DNA of 64,000 bases from Paucimonas lemoignei (GTDB lineage Bacteria > Pseudomonadota > Gammaproteobacteria > Burkholderiales > Burkholderiaceae_D). The notes below the pieces were generated by a model, which did not search any database, had not been told where the DNA came from, and saw only the letters and a list, made by a program, of their open reading frames with translations. The translations under genes and the position numbers were made by a program. Below are positions 17,133-25,811 of this stretch, one piece after another (the stretch's first letter is position 1; the number at the start of each line of letters is the position of its first letter). The DNA is taken from assembly GCF_004342585.1 (NCBI RefSeq), contig NZ_SLZQ01000001.1:434001-498000 (forward strand), given 5' to 3'.

Positions 17133-18495
17133 CGTCCTTGCCCTCCTCTTCGAGCGTGATTGCCGACAGCGGCAACACCAGTTCCACGATGGCTCCGCCT
17201 TCGCGCCGGTTACGCGCCTTCACCGTGCCGCCGAGCGTGCGCGCCACGTTCACCACCAAAAATAACCCTAGTCCGCCGCCGGGACGTCCCTTGCTTGACT
17301 GATAAGGCTTGCCGAACTGGGCCAGCATGGGCGGCGCAAAACCCGGCCCGGCATCGGTGACGACGAGCTTGATGGACTGCCCTTCCCGCATGGCTTCGAA
17401 CTTGACCCAGTTCGGCGAGGCTTCGATCGCATTGTCGAGCACATTGAAAATCATTTGCTTCAAGGTCGTGTCGAGCACGATCTGAGCGTCGTCCTTGATG
17501 CGGTTATCGTAGAAGAAGGTGGCGGTCTGTCTGGCTTTCCGCCATTCTTCCGCGATATTGTCGAGAAAACTGATCAGCGTCGTCCTGGTGGAGGCTTCGC
17601 CGCGCGTCTCCCCTGCGGCAAGCAGGATGCCGCTGACGATCGACTTGCAGCGCTGCAGCTGCGCCTGCATCTCCGCGATTTCCTGCTGCAGGTCGCTGTC
17701 ATCGCTGAATTGCGGCATGCGGCGCCAGTCACCCAGGATCACCGACATGGTCGCCAGCGGCGTGCCGAGTTCATGCGCGGCGCCGGAAGCCAGCAAGCCC
17801 ATGCGCACGATATGTTCTTCCTCGACCGCGCGCTGTCGCAGCGTTGACAATTGCTCATCGCGGGCACGCAGGTTGCGCGTGATGCGGGTAATAAAAATGA
17901 CCAGCAGCGAGGCATTGAGCATGAAACAGATGATCATGCCTTGCACATACAAACGCGCGAAGCTTTGTCCATCATGCAGCAAGCCGGCGAGCGGCTTGGC
18001 AAACAGCGCCAGGCCGGTCAGGCACAAGCCGGTAATGACGACGATGGTCCAGGTGGACCACGCTTCCAGCAGGACGGCGCTGATAATGACCTGCAGCAGA
18101 TACAGGAAGGCAAAGGGATTGCTGGTGCCGCCGCTGAAATATAGCTGCGCCGTCAGGCTTGCCACATCGACCATCAAGGCAAAAAACAGCTCATTATTGG
18201 TGACGACGCGACGTTCGCCCAGCCTCAATACGCTACCGACATTGAACGCGATCAGGCAGGCCACCACCGACAGCATTTGCGGCAGTGGCAGGCCGATGCC
18301 GAATACCAGGATGGCCACCGTAATGGTGGTGATCTGGCCGACCACGGCGATCCAGCGCAACTGGATCAGGTGCAGCATGTTCTTGCGGCCGGCGACATTG
18401 CCGACGCTTGCCGCCGCTACCCATGGCTTGTTCAGGTCAATCCGGCTTGTCAAGGAATCAATCGTCTCGGCCATCTGCAGTGTTCCGGTCTTCAT
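17122..18495 (-). CDS. regB: redox sensor histidine kinase, RegB/PrrB/RoxS family
   Basis: A 457-residue membrane sensor kinase. Six hydrophobic helices occupy about residues 45-205. GGTSNPF (about 125) matches the conserved heptapeptide implicated in quinone sensing in RegB. The H-box HELGTPLATM (His about 238) and the Cys in LQRCKSI (about 281), equivalent to the redox-active Cys of RegB, are both present, as are the ATP-binding motifs (DAGPGF, GGGLGLFLV). It overlaps surf1 upstream and regA downstream, so it is made together with the quinol oxidase whose activity it may sense. The start could be the ATG at 18495 or one seven codons later; neither has an ideal ribosome-binding site. Confidence 0.93.
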   Translation of the reverse strand: MKTGTLQMAETIDSLTSRIDLNKPWVAAASVGNVAGRKNMLHLIQLRWIAVVGQITTITVAILVFGIGLPLPQMLSVVACLIAFNVGSVLRLGERRVVTNNELFFALMVDVASLTAQLYFSGGTSNPFAFLYLLQVIISAVLLEAWSTWTIVVITGLCLTGLALFAKPLAGLLHDGQSFARLYVQGMIICFMLNASLLVIFITRITRNLRARDEQLSTLRQRAVEEEHIVRMGLLASGAAHELGTPLATMSVILGDWRRMPQFSDDSDLQQEIAEMQAQLQRCKSIVSGILLAAGETRGEASTRTTLISFLDNIAEEWRKARQTATFFYDNRIKDDAQIVLDTTLKQMIFNVLDNAIEASPNWVKFEAMREGQSIKLVVTDAGPGFAPPMLAQFGKPYQSSKGRPGGGLGLFLVVNVARTLGGTVKARNRREGGAIVELVLPLSAITLEEEGKDDVI

Positions 18496-19354
18496 TCCCT
18501 CCGGGAGAATGAAGGCTGTGCCTGTTTCTGAAGTGTTCCCGGATAATCCACGCGCCGGCGGCGGCGACCATCAGCGCCAGGCCATACCAGGTCAGCGCAT
18601 AGATCAAGTGATTGTTATGAAATGAAATGACAGTCAGGCCGCCGACTGGCTCATCCGAGGAGCTTGCAGCGGATTGTACCTGCTCCGGCGAAGCGGCGTC
18701 GGCATCGATGAAATACGGCGCGACGCCGGTCAGGCCGCGGGCGGCGGCAATCGCCTGGACGTCCCGGGAATACCATTTATCCTGCGCGGGGTCGTTTTCG
18801 CGCAGGAAGCCCCCGCCCGGCTCACTGATGCGCAACAAGCCGGTCACCACGATCGGAGCGCTCTCAGCCGGCGCTTTGCCTGGTTCGGTGCTATTGGCGC
18901 CCGTACTTTGCTGCCGTTCGCGGATATGACCTGCAGCCTGCTGCGACACGAATCCGCGGTTGATCAAAACCAGTCTGCCGCTCCCGTCGCGCAGCGGCGT
19001 CATCAGCCAGTAACCGCTGCCGCGGACAGTCGTCGCTTGAACCAGGGTGGACAATTGAGGGAGGAAGTTGCCTTCGACCCGGACATGGCGGTACTCGTCG
19101 GATTCGGCCGTGATGTGCGGCCAGCGGTCCGGCCCGGGCGCGGCAACCGGCGCGGCATGGACGCGCTGCTCGACGCGCTCGATCAGCGCGCGCTTCCATT
19201 GCAACCGGTGCACTTGCCAGGTGCCGAGCGCGACGAAGCCTGCAAACAGCAACGCCGCGCTGATGGCCAAAACCACCAGCGCGGCGAGCGAGCGGGAACG
19301 CGGGCCGGCTTCCCGGAAATCTTGTCCGTTGCCCTGCCCTGTTCGTCCGTTCAT
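18458..19354 (-). CDS. SURF1 family oxidase assembly protein
   Basis: A 298-residue membrane protein of the SURF1 family, which helps insert haem into the catalytic subunit of haem-copper oxidases. The classic topology is present: an N-terminal TM helix followed by LGTWQVHRLQWKRALIERV, a large periplasmic domain with SGYWLMTPL, LINRGFVS and PYFIDAD, and a C-terminal TM helix in HLIYALTWYGLALMVAAAGAWI. The start at 19354 gives a TAATG junction with cyoD; longer in-frame starts lie inside cyoD. Its position inside a bo3 operon points to maturation of CyoB. The 3' end overlaps regB by 38 bp. Confidence 0.9.
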   Translation of the reverse strand: MNGRTGQGNGQDFREAGPRSRSLAALVVLAISAALLFAGFVALGTWQVHRLQWKRALIERVEQRVHAAPVAAPGPDRWPHITAESDEYRHVRVEGNFLPQLSTLVQATTVRGSGYWLMTPLRDGSGRLVLINRGFVSQQAAGHIRERQQSTGANSTEPGKAPAESAPIVVTGLLRISEPGGGFLRENDPAQDKWYSRDVQAIAAARGLTGVAPYFIDADAASPEQVQSAASSSDEPVGGLTVISFHNNHLIYALTWYGLALMVAAAGAWIIREHFRNRHSLHSPGGNEDRNTADGRDD

Positions 19355-19755
19355 TACATATCTTGCATCTGGTGGCCTGAATCGGCCCCCATTCCCGGCA
19401 TCATGTTGTGGTTCATGTGATACATGACCCATAGGGAACCGGCCAGGGCGATGACCACGATAATGATCGTGAAGATCAATGCCAGCATGTTCCAGCCACC
19501 TTCCGACCTGGTGTTCATGTGCAGGAAATAGATCATGTGGACTACGATCTGCACCGCGGCAAATGCCATGATGACAAATCCGGTAGTTTTCGGATTCTCG
19601 AAGACGTTACCCATTACCAGCCAGAACGGGATAGCGGTCAGGATCACCGACAGCACAAAGCCTATCACATACTCTTTTATACTGCCGTGTGCGCCATGAT
19701 CGTTATGCTCATGGTGGCCATGGCCGTGCGAATGATTGTGGTGAAGTTCGCTCAT
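19354..19755 (-). CDS. cyoD: cytochrome o ubiquinol oxidase subunit IV (CyoD)
   Basis: A 133-residue small subunit of the bo3 quinol oxidase with three TM helices (about 26-46, 54-72 and 84-108). The N-terminus is His-rich (HHNHSHGHGHHEHND), more so than in the usual CyoD, and may bind metal. The start is set by the ATGA overlap with the cyoC stop; an in-frame ATG at 19836 lies inside cyoC and is unlikely. Confidence 0.92.
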   Translation of the reverse strand: MSELHHNHSHGHGHHEHNDHGAHGSIKEYVIGFVLSVILTAIPFWLVMGNVFENPKTTGFVIMAFAAVQIVVHMIYFLHMNTRSEGGWNMLALIFTIIIVVIALAGSLWVMYHMNHNMMPGMGADSGHQMQDM

Positions 19756-20399
19756 GGCAAGACTCCCATAAGATATACGAAGGTAAAGACGCCGATCCAG
19801 ATCACATCCAGGAAGTGCCAGAACATCGACAGGCAATTCAGGCGGCGGCGGTTTTCCGGAATCAGTCCATGCTTATTCAGCTGGAACATCAGCGTCACCA
19901 GCCAGATGATGCCGAAGCCGACGTGCAGGCCGTGCGTGCCGACCAGCGCGAAGAAGGCGCTGAGGAAGGCGCTGCGCTGCGGTCCCGCGCCCTGGTGAAT
20001 CAGGTGATGAAACTCATACAATTCCAGGCCCAGGAAGGCCAGACCGAACAGGCCCGTGATGCCCAACCACAGCAGCGTGCTGCGCACACGCTTGCGCTGC
20101 GATTCCAGCATGGCGAAGCCATAGGTAATCGACGACAGCAGCAGGAACGCCGTGTTGATTGCCACCAGCGGCAGGTCGAACAGCTCGGCGCCCGACGGCC
20201 CGCCGGCGTAGTTGCGGCCAACTACGGCATAGGTCGCAAACAGGCAGGCGAAGATCAGGCAGTCGCTCATCAGGTACATCCAGAAACCCAGGTGGGTGCC
20301 GTTTTCCGGATGGTGGTCGCGCACGTGGTAGCGCGACCCGGTATCAGCGCCTGCGGCGCCGGCCGAAGTTTCGTTGATCGTTGCAGTTATCTCAGACAT
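19752..20399 (-). CDS. cyoC: cytochrome o ubiquinol oxidase subunit III (CyoC)
   Basis: A 215-residue subunit III of the bo3 ubiquinol oxidase with five TM helices and the usual motifs [19 protein letters not shown] and [18 protein letters not shown]. It supports stability and proton pumping of CyoB. The start overlaps the end of cyoB by 8 bp and the stop overlaps cyoD by 4 bp, so the operon is tightly coupled. Confidence 0.95.
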   Translation of the reverse strand: MSEITATINETSAGAAGADTGSRYHVRDHHPENGTHLGFWMYLMSDCLIFACLFATYAVVGRNYAGGPSGAELFDLPLVAINTAFLLLSSITYGFAMLESQRKRVRSTLLWLGITGLFGLAFLGLELYEFHHLIHQGAGPQRSAFLSAFFALVGTHGLHVGFGIIWLVTLMFQLNKHGLIPENRRRLNCLSMFWHFLDVIWIGVFTFVYLMGVLP

Positions 20400-22398
20400 G
20401 GCTTTCCATCAAGCGGGTGCGTGCATTCTCGGTGTCGACCACGGTCTCGGCCGGAATGTAATAGTCGCGTTTGTAATTGAAGGTGTGGACGATGATCGCA
20501 GCGACCATGACGCCGAAGCTTGCAACGGCCAGCCACCAGATATGCCAGATCATGGCGAAGCCGAACACGGCGGAGAGAGCGGCGATGATGAAGCCCGCAG
20601 CCGTATTCTTCGGCATGTGGATCGGTTCGAAACCACCTAGCGGACGGCGATAGCCGTTCTTCTTCATGTCAGCCCATGCATCGCGCTCGAACACGCGCGG
20701 CGTGAAGGCGAAGTTGTAGTCAGGCGGCGGCGACGAGGTAGCCCATTCCAGGGTGCGGCCGTTCCACGGATCGCCGGTGAGGTCACGAAGCTTTTCGCGG
20801 TCACGGATGCTGACATAAAACTGCACCAGCATGGCGCCGATACCAGCCGCTATCACGCAAGCGCCGAACGCGGAGACGTAGAGCCAGCCCGACATCGACG
20901 GATCGGCGATGTGGTTCAGGCGACGGGTCACGCCCATCAGGCCGAGCACGTACAGCGGCATGAAGGTCAGGTAGAAACCGATGACCCAGCACCAGAACGA
21001 GATCTTGCCCCAGAAGACGTCGAGCTTGAAGCCGAAGGCTTTCGGGAACCAGTAGTTAATGCCGGCAAACAGGCCGAACAGCACGCCTCCGATGATCACG
21101 TTATGGAAGTGCGCGATCAGGAACAGGCTGTTGTGCAGCACGAAGTCGGCCGGCGGCACTGCCAGCAGCACGCCCGTCATGCCACCGATCACGAAGGTGA
21201 TCATGAAGGCAACGGTCCACATCATCGGCAACTCGTAGCGGATACGGCCGTGGTACATGGTGAACAGCCAGTTGAAGATCTTCGCCCCGGTCGGGATCGA
21301 GATGATCATTGTCGTAATGCCGAAGAACGAGTTGACGCTCGCGCCGGAACCCATGGTGAAGAAGTGATGCAGCCACACCAGGTACGACAGGATCATGATC
21401 GCCGTGGTCGCGTACACCATCGAAGCGTAGCCGAACAGGCGCTTGCCGCAGAAAGTGGCTACCACTTCGGAGAAGATACCGAACACCGGCAGGACCAGGA
21501 TGTACACCTCGGGGTGGCCCCAGATCCAGATCAGGTTCACGTACATCATGACGTTGCCGCCAAGATCGTTCGTGAAGAAGTTGGTATCGAACAGACGGTC
21601 GAGCGACAGCAGGCCGAGCACAGCGGTCAGCACCGGGAACGATGCCACGATCAGCACGTTGGTGCACAGCGTGGTCCAAGTAAACACCGGCATCTTCATC
21701 CAGCTCATGCCGGGAGCACGCATCTTGACGATGGTGACGATCAGGTTAATCCCTGACAGCGTCGTCCCTACGCCGGCCACCTGCAAGGCCCAGATGTAAT
21801 AGTCCACCCCTACTCCCGGACTGGCCTCGATGCCTGACAGCGGCGGGAAAGCCAGCCAGCCGGTGGTGGCGAATTCGCCGATGAACAGCGACACCATCAC
21901 CAGCACGGCGCCCATGGTGGTCATCCAGAAGCTGAAGTTGTTCAGGAACGGGAAGGCAACGTCGCGCGCGCCGATCTGCAGCGGCATGATGTAGTTCATC
22001 AGGCCGGTCACCAGCGGCATGGCGACGAAGAAGATCATGATCACGCCGTGCGCGGTAAAGATCTGGTCGTAGTGATGCGGCGGCAGGTAGCCGGCGGCGT
22101 CGCCGATGGCCAGCGCCTGCTGGGTGCGCATCATCAGCGCGTCGGCAAAGCCGCGCAGCAGCATCACCAGGCCCAGGATCATGTACATGATGCCGATCTT
22201 CTTGTGGTCGATACTGGTGATCCAGTTCTTCCACAACGGCGCCCACAGGCGGAATTTCGTCAATCCGGCGAGGACCACAAGGCCACCCAGTACCACCATG
22301 GCAAAGGTGGCGATCAGGATGGGCTCGTGCACGGGAATCGATCCCCAGCTCAAGCGCCCGAGTATGGGCGATGTCGTCATAACAGTAGGGTCTTGCAT
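20392..22398 (-). CDS. cyoB: cytochrome o ubiquinol oxidase subunit I (CyoB)
   Basis: The catalytic haem-copper subunit, which oxidises ubiquinol, reduces oxygen to water and pumps protons. The 668-residue protein has about 15 TM helices. The active-site motif [15 protein letters not shown] is at about 294, followed by [10 protein letters not shown] with the CuB histidines and [12 protein letters not shown]; the haem ligands in HFHNVIIGG are also visible. Length matches E. coli CyoB. It starts 3 bp after cyoA. Confidence 0.97.
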   Translation of the reverse strand: MQDPTVMTTSPILGRLSWGSIPVHEPILIATFAMVVLGGLVVLAGLTKFRLWAPLWKNWITSIDHKKIGIMYMILGLVMLLRGFADALMMRTQQALAIGDAAGYLPPHHYDQIFTAHGVIMIFFVAMPLVTGLMNYIMPLQIGARDVAFPFLNNFSFWMTTMGAVLVMVSLFIGEFATTGWLAFPPLSGIEASPGVGVDYYIWALQVAGVGTTLSGINLIVTIVKMRAPGMSWMKMPVFTWTTLCTNVLIVASFPVLTAVLGLLSLDRLFDTNFFTNDLGGNVMMYVNLIWIWGHPEVYILVLPVFGIFSEVVATFCGKRLFGYASMVYATTAIMILSYLVWLHHFFTMGSGASVNSFFGITTMIISIPTGAKIFNWLFTMYHGRIRYELPMMWTVAFMITFVIGGMTGVLLAVPPADFVLHNSLFLIAHFHNVIIGGVLFGLFAGINYWFPKAFGFKLDVFWGKISFWCWVIGFYLTFMPLYVLGLMGVTRRLNHIADPSMSGWLYVSAFGACVIAAGIGAMLVQFYVSIRDREKLRDLTGDPWNGRTLEWATSSPPPDYNFAFTPRVFERDAWADMKKNGYRRPLGGFEPIHMPKNTAAGFIIAALSAVFGFAMIWHIWWLAVASFGVMVAAIIVHTFNYKRDYYIPAETVVDTENARTRLMESHV

Positions 22399-22401
22399 GG
22401 C

Positions 22402-23403
22402 TTACTCGTGATGGGAATGGGAGGTCGAGGCGTTCTCTTTCTCTTGCTGCGGCTCTTCGCCGAGCTGCCCTGCCTTTTTCGCTAGGGCTGCACGCACGCG
22501 ATTGGCATCGTCGGCCATCAACTTGTCGAGGCAGACGGCGTCGGGCGCTACGCAGCGATTGAGAATGGCGTCATACAGGCCGGGCGAGACCGCGCCGTAA
22601 CGGCGCACCGGCTCGGCTGTTGTCGGTTTTTCCAGCTCGGTATAGACCGCGCGATCCAGCGTGCCGCCGCCGGCCCTGGTCTTTTCAACCCAGGCATCGA
22701 AGTCGGCATGGCTTACGCCGTGATACTTGAAGCGCATCTGCGAAAAACCGGAACCGCTGTAGTTGGATGAAAAACCGTCGTACACGCCATGCTTGTTCAT
22801 GACTGCATTCAACTGCGTTTCCATGCCAGGCATGGTGTAGATCATGCCGGCCAGTTCCGGGATATAGAAGGCATTCATCACGGTCGACGAAGTCAGCTTG
22901 AAACGTACGGGCACGTCGATAGGGGTCACCAGTTCGTTCACCGTCGCCACACCTTGCTCTGGATAAATGAACAGCCATTTCCAGTCGAGCGACACCACCT
23001 GGACTTCCAGCGGCTTGACGTCGGCGGGAATAGCCCGGCTGGCATCGATGCGGTCGAGCGGACGGTACGGGTCCAACTTGTGCGTGCTGATCCAGGTAAT
23101 GAGGCCGAGAACGATGATGATCAGGAGCGGACCGCCCCAGATCACGAATTCCAGCTTCGTCGAATGATCCCAGTCAGGATCATATTTTGCGGAGGTATTG
23201 TTTTTCCTGTAGCGCCATGCAAAGATGACAGTCAGCGCAATAACAGGGACAATAATTAACAACATCAAAGCTGTGGCAACAATGACAAGCTTGCCCTGCT
23301 GTGCGGCGATGTCGCCGGATGGATTCAGCACTACCATATCGCAACCGGCCAGAAGACCAACCAGCAATAGGAGTATGCCGCGACGAAGTGTGGAGAGTTT
23401 CAT
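22402..23403 (-). CDS. cyoA: cytochrome o ubiquinol oxidase subunit II (CyoA)
   Basis: Subunit II of the bo3 oxidase: a lipoprotein with signal peptide and lipobox LLAGC (Cys about 21), two TM helices (about 40-60 and 90-108) and a periplasmic cupredoxin domain (SLDWKWLFIYPEQGVATVNEL) lacking CuA ligands, as expected for a quinol oxidase. It is 333 residues long, with an extended C-terminal tail ending in HSHHE. It is the first gene of cyoABCD-surf1-regBA. The ATG has no ribosome-binding site at normal spacing: GGAG lies 24 bases upstream, inside an inverted repeat that ends one base before the ATG, so start selection may depend on mRNA structure. Confidence 0.94.
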   Translation of the reverse strand: MKLSTLRRGILLLLVGLLAGCDMVVLNPSGDIAAQQGKLVIVATALMLLIIVPVIALTVIFAWRYRKNNTSAKYDPDWDHSTKLEFVIWGGPLLIIIVLGLITWISTHKLDPYRPLDRIDASRAIPADVKPLEVQVVSLDWKWLFIYPEQGVATVNELVTPIDVPVRFKLTSSTVMNAFYIPELAGMIYTMPGMETQLNAVMNKHGVYDGFSSNYSGSGFSQMRFKYHGVSHADFDAWVEKTRAGGGTLDRAVYTELEKPTTAEPVRRYGAVSPGLYDAILNRCVAPDAVCLDKLMADDANRVRAALAKKAGQLGEEPQQEKENASTSHSHHE

Positions 23404-23404
23404 G

Positions 23405-23442
23405 CGGTACAGTAAAAAATTGCGGAACTCCTTACTGTACCG
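23405..23442 (-). repeat. Perfect 11-bp inverted repeat touching the cyoA start codon
   Basis: CGGTACAGTAA (23405-23415) and TTACTGTACCG (23432-23442) are perfect reverse complements with a 16-base spacer. The repeat ends one base before the cyoA ATG (23401-23403, minus strand). In the mRNA the only Shine-Dalgarno-like GGAG lies in the loop. It may act as an operator or as an RNA hairpin controlling cyo translation. There is no terminator-like U-run 3' of the stem. Confidence 0.65.
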
Positions 23443-23487
23443 TGAACGGGGATGCTTGCCGATTGGACGTTTTGTCCCACCCTGTTC

Positions 23488-23507
23488 TGTCCGGCATCAA
23501 CCGGACA
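23488..23507. promoter_or_regulatory. Perfect dyad TGTCCGG-N6-CCGGACA between cyoA and the MFS gene
   Basis: Two 7-bp arms are perfectly complementary around a 6-base centre, in the 156-bp divergent intergenic region. Size and spacing suit a homodimeric regulator. It could control cyoA, the MFS gene, or both. I do not recognise the motif as that of a named regulator. Confidence 0.5.
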
Positions 23508-23559
23508 CATCAGGCAAGCGCTGCAAAAAGTAACTTATAGATGATGAGGAGACAACATC

Positions 23560-24912
23560 ATGGCAGGAGCAGCAATTTATGGCGACGGTACACCTGATAA
23601 CAAGGCGTCGCTGGCCACAGGGGAACACGGTCTCCGCGGCGTACATGCCGATGATGGCAAAGTGGCACCGGGCGATATCGCGGTCGGCGTCATTATCGGG
23701 CGGGCGTCGGAATATTTCGATTTTTTCGTATTCGCCATTGCGTCGGTGCTGGTATTCCCGGCGGTATTCTTTCCATTCGAATCCAAACTGGACGGCACGT
23801 TGTATGCCTTCCTGATATTTGCATTTGCCTTTATTGCCCGCCCGTTCGGCACCGTTGCCTTCATGGCAATCCAGCGTCGGCTGGGACGGGAAGCCAAACT
23901 CACCGCGGCCTTGTTCCTGCTCGGCGTTTCGACTGCAGGCATTGCCTTTCTGCCAACGTATGGCGAACTTGGGTTTGCTGCAATTGTCTTGCTGTCTCTG
24001 TTTCGCATCGGACAGGGCATTGCGCTCGGCGGTTCGTGGGATGGCCTGCCCTCACTGCTGGCGCTGAACGCGCCGCCGAACAAGCGTGGGTGGTATGCCA
24101 TGCTGGGACAGCTCGGCGCGCCGCTCGGCTTCATCGTCGCCGCCGGATTGTTCTCTTATCTACTGATGTCGCTGTCGCACGATGAATTCCTCGACTGGGG
24201 TTGGCGTTATCCATTCTATGTAGCGTTCGCCATCAACGTCGTCGCGCTGTTCGCGCGCTTGCGCCTGGTATCCACCAATGAATATGAGCGCCTGCTCGAA
24301 GAACGGGAACTGCAGCCTGTTCCTATCAGCGAGATGTCGCACACGCAAGGCCGCAATATCATCATCGGCGCCTTGGCTGCGCTGGCTAGCTATGCGCTCT
24401 TCCATGTCGTGACCGTGTTCCCGCTGTCCTGGATCAGCCTGTACTCGCCAAGAGACATGAGCGGCTTCCTGGTGATCCAGATGATCGGCGCCGTGCTGGC
24501 CGCAGGCGGCGTGGTCGTTTCCGGCGTGATCGCCGACCGCCTCGGCCGTCGTACCACCCTGGGAACGTTGGCCACGCTGATCGCGCTGTTCAGCTGGCTG
24601 GTGCCGAGCCTCATGGACGGTGGCGACTGGGGGCAGAATGTTTTCATCCTGCTCGGCTTCGTACTGCTGGGCTTGTCTTATGGCCAGGCGGCCGGCGCGG
24701 TCACCGCCAACTTCACGGCGAAATACCGCTATACCGGTGCAGCGCTCACGTCGGACGTTGCCTGGCTGGCCGGCGCTGCATTTGCGCCGCTGGTCGCGCT
24801 CGGCTTGGCCGCGCATTTTGGCCTGGCCTATGTCAGTCTCTACCTGCTGTCGGGTGCGCTCGGCTCGCTGGCGGCATTGAGCCTGAACCGGGCTTTGGAA
24901 ATCCGCGACTGA
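23560..24912 (+). CDS. MFS transporter, metabolite:H+ symporter type
   Basis: A 450-residue inner-membrane transporter of the major facilitator superfamily with about 12 TM helices. ASEYFDFFVFAIASVLVFPAV at the first helix and RIGQGIALGGSWDGLP in helix 4 resemble the metabolite:H+ symporter subfamily, and the loop motif ADRLGRRTT is at about 325. The substrate cannot be read from sequence. The ATG is preceded by GAGGAG. It is transcribed divergently from cyoA, and a strong terminator follows about 70 bp after its stop. Confidence 0.85.
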   Translation: MAGAAIYGDGTPDNKASLATGEHGLRGVHADDGKVAPGDIAVGVIIGRASEYFDFFVFAIASVLVFPAVFFPFESKLDGTLYAFLIFAFAFIARPFGTVAFMAIQRRLGREAKLTAALFLLGVSTAGIAFLPTYGELGFAAIVLLSLFRIGQGIALGGSWDGLPSLLALNAPPNKRGWYAMLGQLGAPLGFIVAAGLFSYLLMSLSHDEFLDWGWRYPFYVAFAINVVALFARLRLVSTNEYERLLEERELQPVPISEMSHTQGRNIIIGALAALASYALFHVVTVFPLSWISLYSPRDMSGFLVIQMIGAVLAAGGVVVSGVIADRLGRRTTLGTLATLIALFSWLVPSLMDGGDWGQNVFILLGFVLLGLSYGQAAGAVTANFTAKYRYTGAALTSDVAWLAGAAFAPLVALGLAAHFGLAYVSLYLLSGALGSLAALSLNRALEIRD

Positions 24913-24980
24913 ATCTGAAACGATCAGGAATTTGGCGGCGCTATATATATTAGGCGCCGGCAAATTTTTTCTTGTTGCCA

Positions 24981-25001
24981 GCCGGCGGCGCCGGCTTTTT
25001 T
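24981..25001 (+). terminator. Rho-independent terminator after the MFS gene
   Basis: GCCGGC-GGC-GCCGGC followed by six T. The arms pair perfectly and the T-run is on the plus strand, so it ends the MFS transcript, 68 bp after its stop codon. It lies between two convergent genes. Confidence 0.8.
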
Positions 25002-25019
25002 CCGCAGCCTCCCCCGAAT

Positions 25020-25811
25020 CTAGATTTCCGACGACACGGAACAGCCCCTTTTCGTTTCCCTGATTTCCTCCGCCCATTGCCGCGCAAACGCCAGCTTGGT
25101 CAACGGTGCCCTTGATTCGAGTAATTTCTCAAGCATTCGTTGCGAATGCCTGACCAAGCCAGGATAGCGGGCATCGCGCGGATGCAGGCTGAATCTTATA
25201 AGCGGCGAGGCAGCGAGCAGATTGCCAAGCACCTCTGCCCAGATCGGCGAGATGAACCGGCCCGCCGCGTTGCGCGCCGTGTAGACCAGGCTCGGCGTAA
25301 AAAGGGATGCATTCTCCGGCAATAAAAAGAATCGGCTGAATGTCGTGGTGTAGTCGAATGGAAAACCGCTCAATGCATTCCAGCTACCCTCACCTAAGAG
25401 CCATGCGGGCGCGACGAAGCCGTTGACCGGCAGATTTCGCTCACGAAACCATGCCAGGCCAAGATCGATTCGGCGGCGCGCCTCTGCCGCGTCAAGGGCG
25501 GCAAATTCGCCTTCCTGCTGCGTGTAGACGGTTCGCACGAAGCGGCTGCGCAAACCATGCTTCGGGGCGCTGTCCAGATGGAAGTAGCCATGCAAGGCGA
25601 GTTCATGTCCCTGCGAGACCAATCTTTCGAGCGCTCTTTCGTAATCCGGCGGGCTCGCCGCCATCCCGTGAAAACACGGAACCACCAGGAATGTCAGCGG
25701 GATATCGGCAACCTCGCGAATCGCTTCGATCAGGCACCGGCATTCCGGCCAGGTTGCTGGCGCAACGTCATGGATCGATACGCAGAGAGTCTTAGCGGCG
25801 CTCGGTTGCAT
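25020..25811 (-). CDS. polysaccharide deacetylase-like protein (DUF2334 type)
   Basis: A 263-residue protein resembling the NodB-like/DUF2334 polysaccharide deacetylases, which remove acetyl groups from sugars in surface glycans. Visible motifs are LCVSIHDVAP with the metal-binding Asp (about 14-16), LALHGYFHLD with the zinc-type histidines, and VAPAWLLGEGSW. No signal peptide is seen. I chose ATG 25811 because the homologous region begins shortly after; it overlaps the upstream glycosyltransferase gene by 20 bp. The pairing suggests a shared role in modifying a glycan or glycolipid. Confidence 0.78.
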   Translation of the reverse strand: MQPSAAKTLCVSIHDVAPATWPECRCLIEAIREVADIPLTFLVVPCFHGMAASPPDYERALERLVSQGHELALHGYFHLDSAPKHGLRSRFVRTVYTQQEGEFAALDAAEARRRIDLGLAWFRERNLPVNGFVAPAWLLGEGSWNALSGFPFDYTTTFSRFFLLPENASLFTPSLVYTARNAAGRFISPIWAEVLGNLLAASPLIRFSLHPRDARYPGLVRHSQRMLEKLLESRAPLTKLAFARQWAEEIRETKRGCSVSSEI

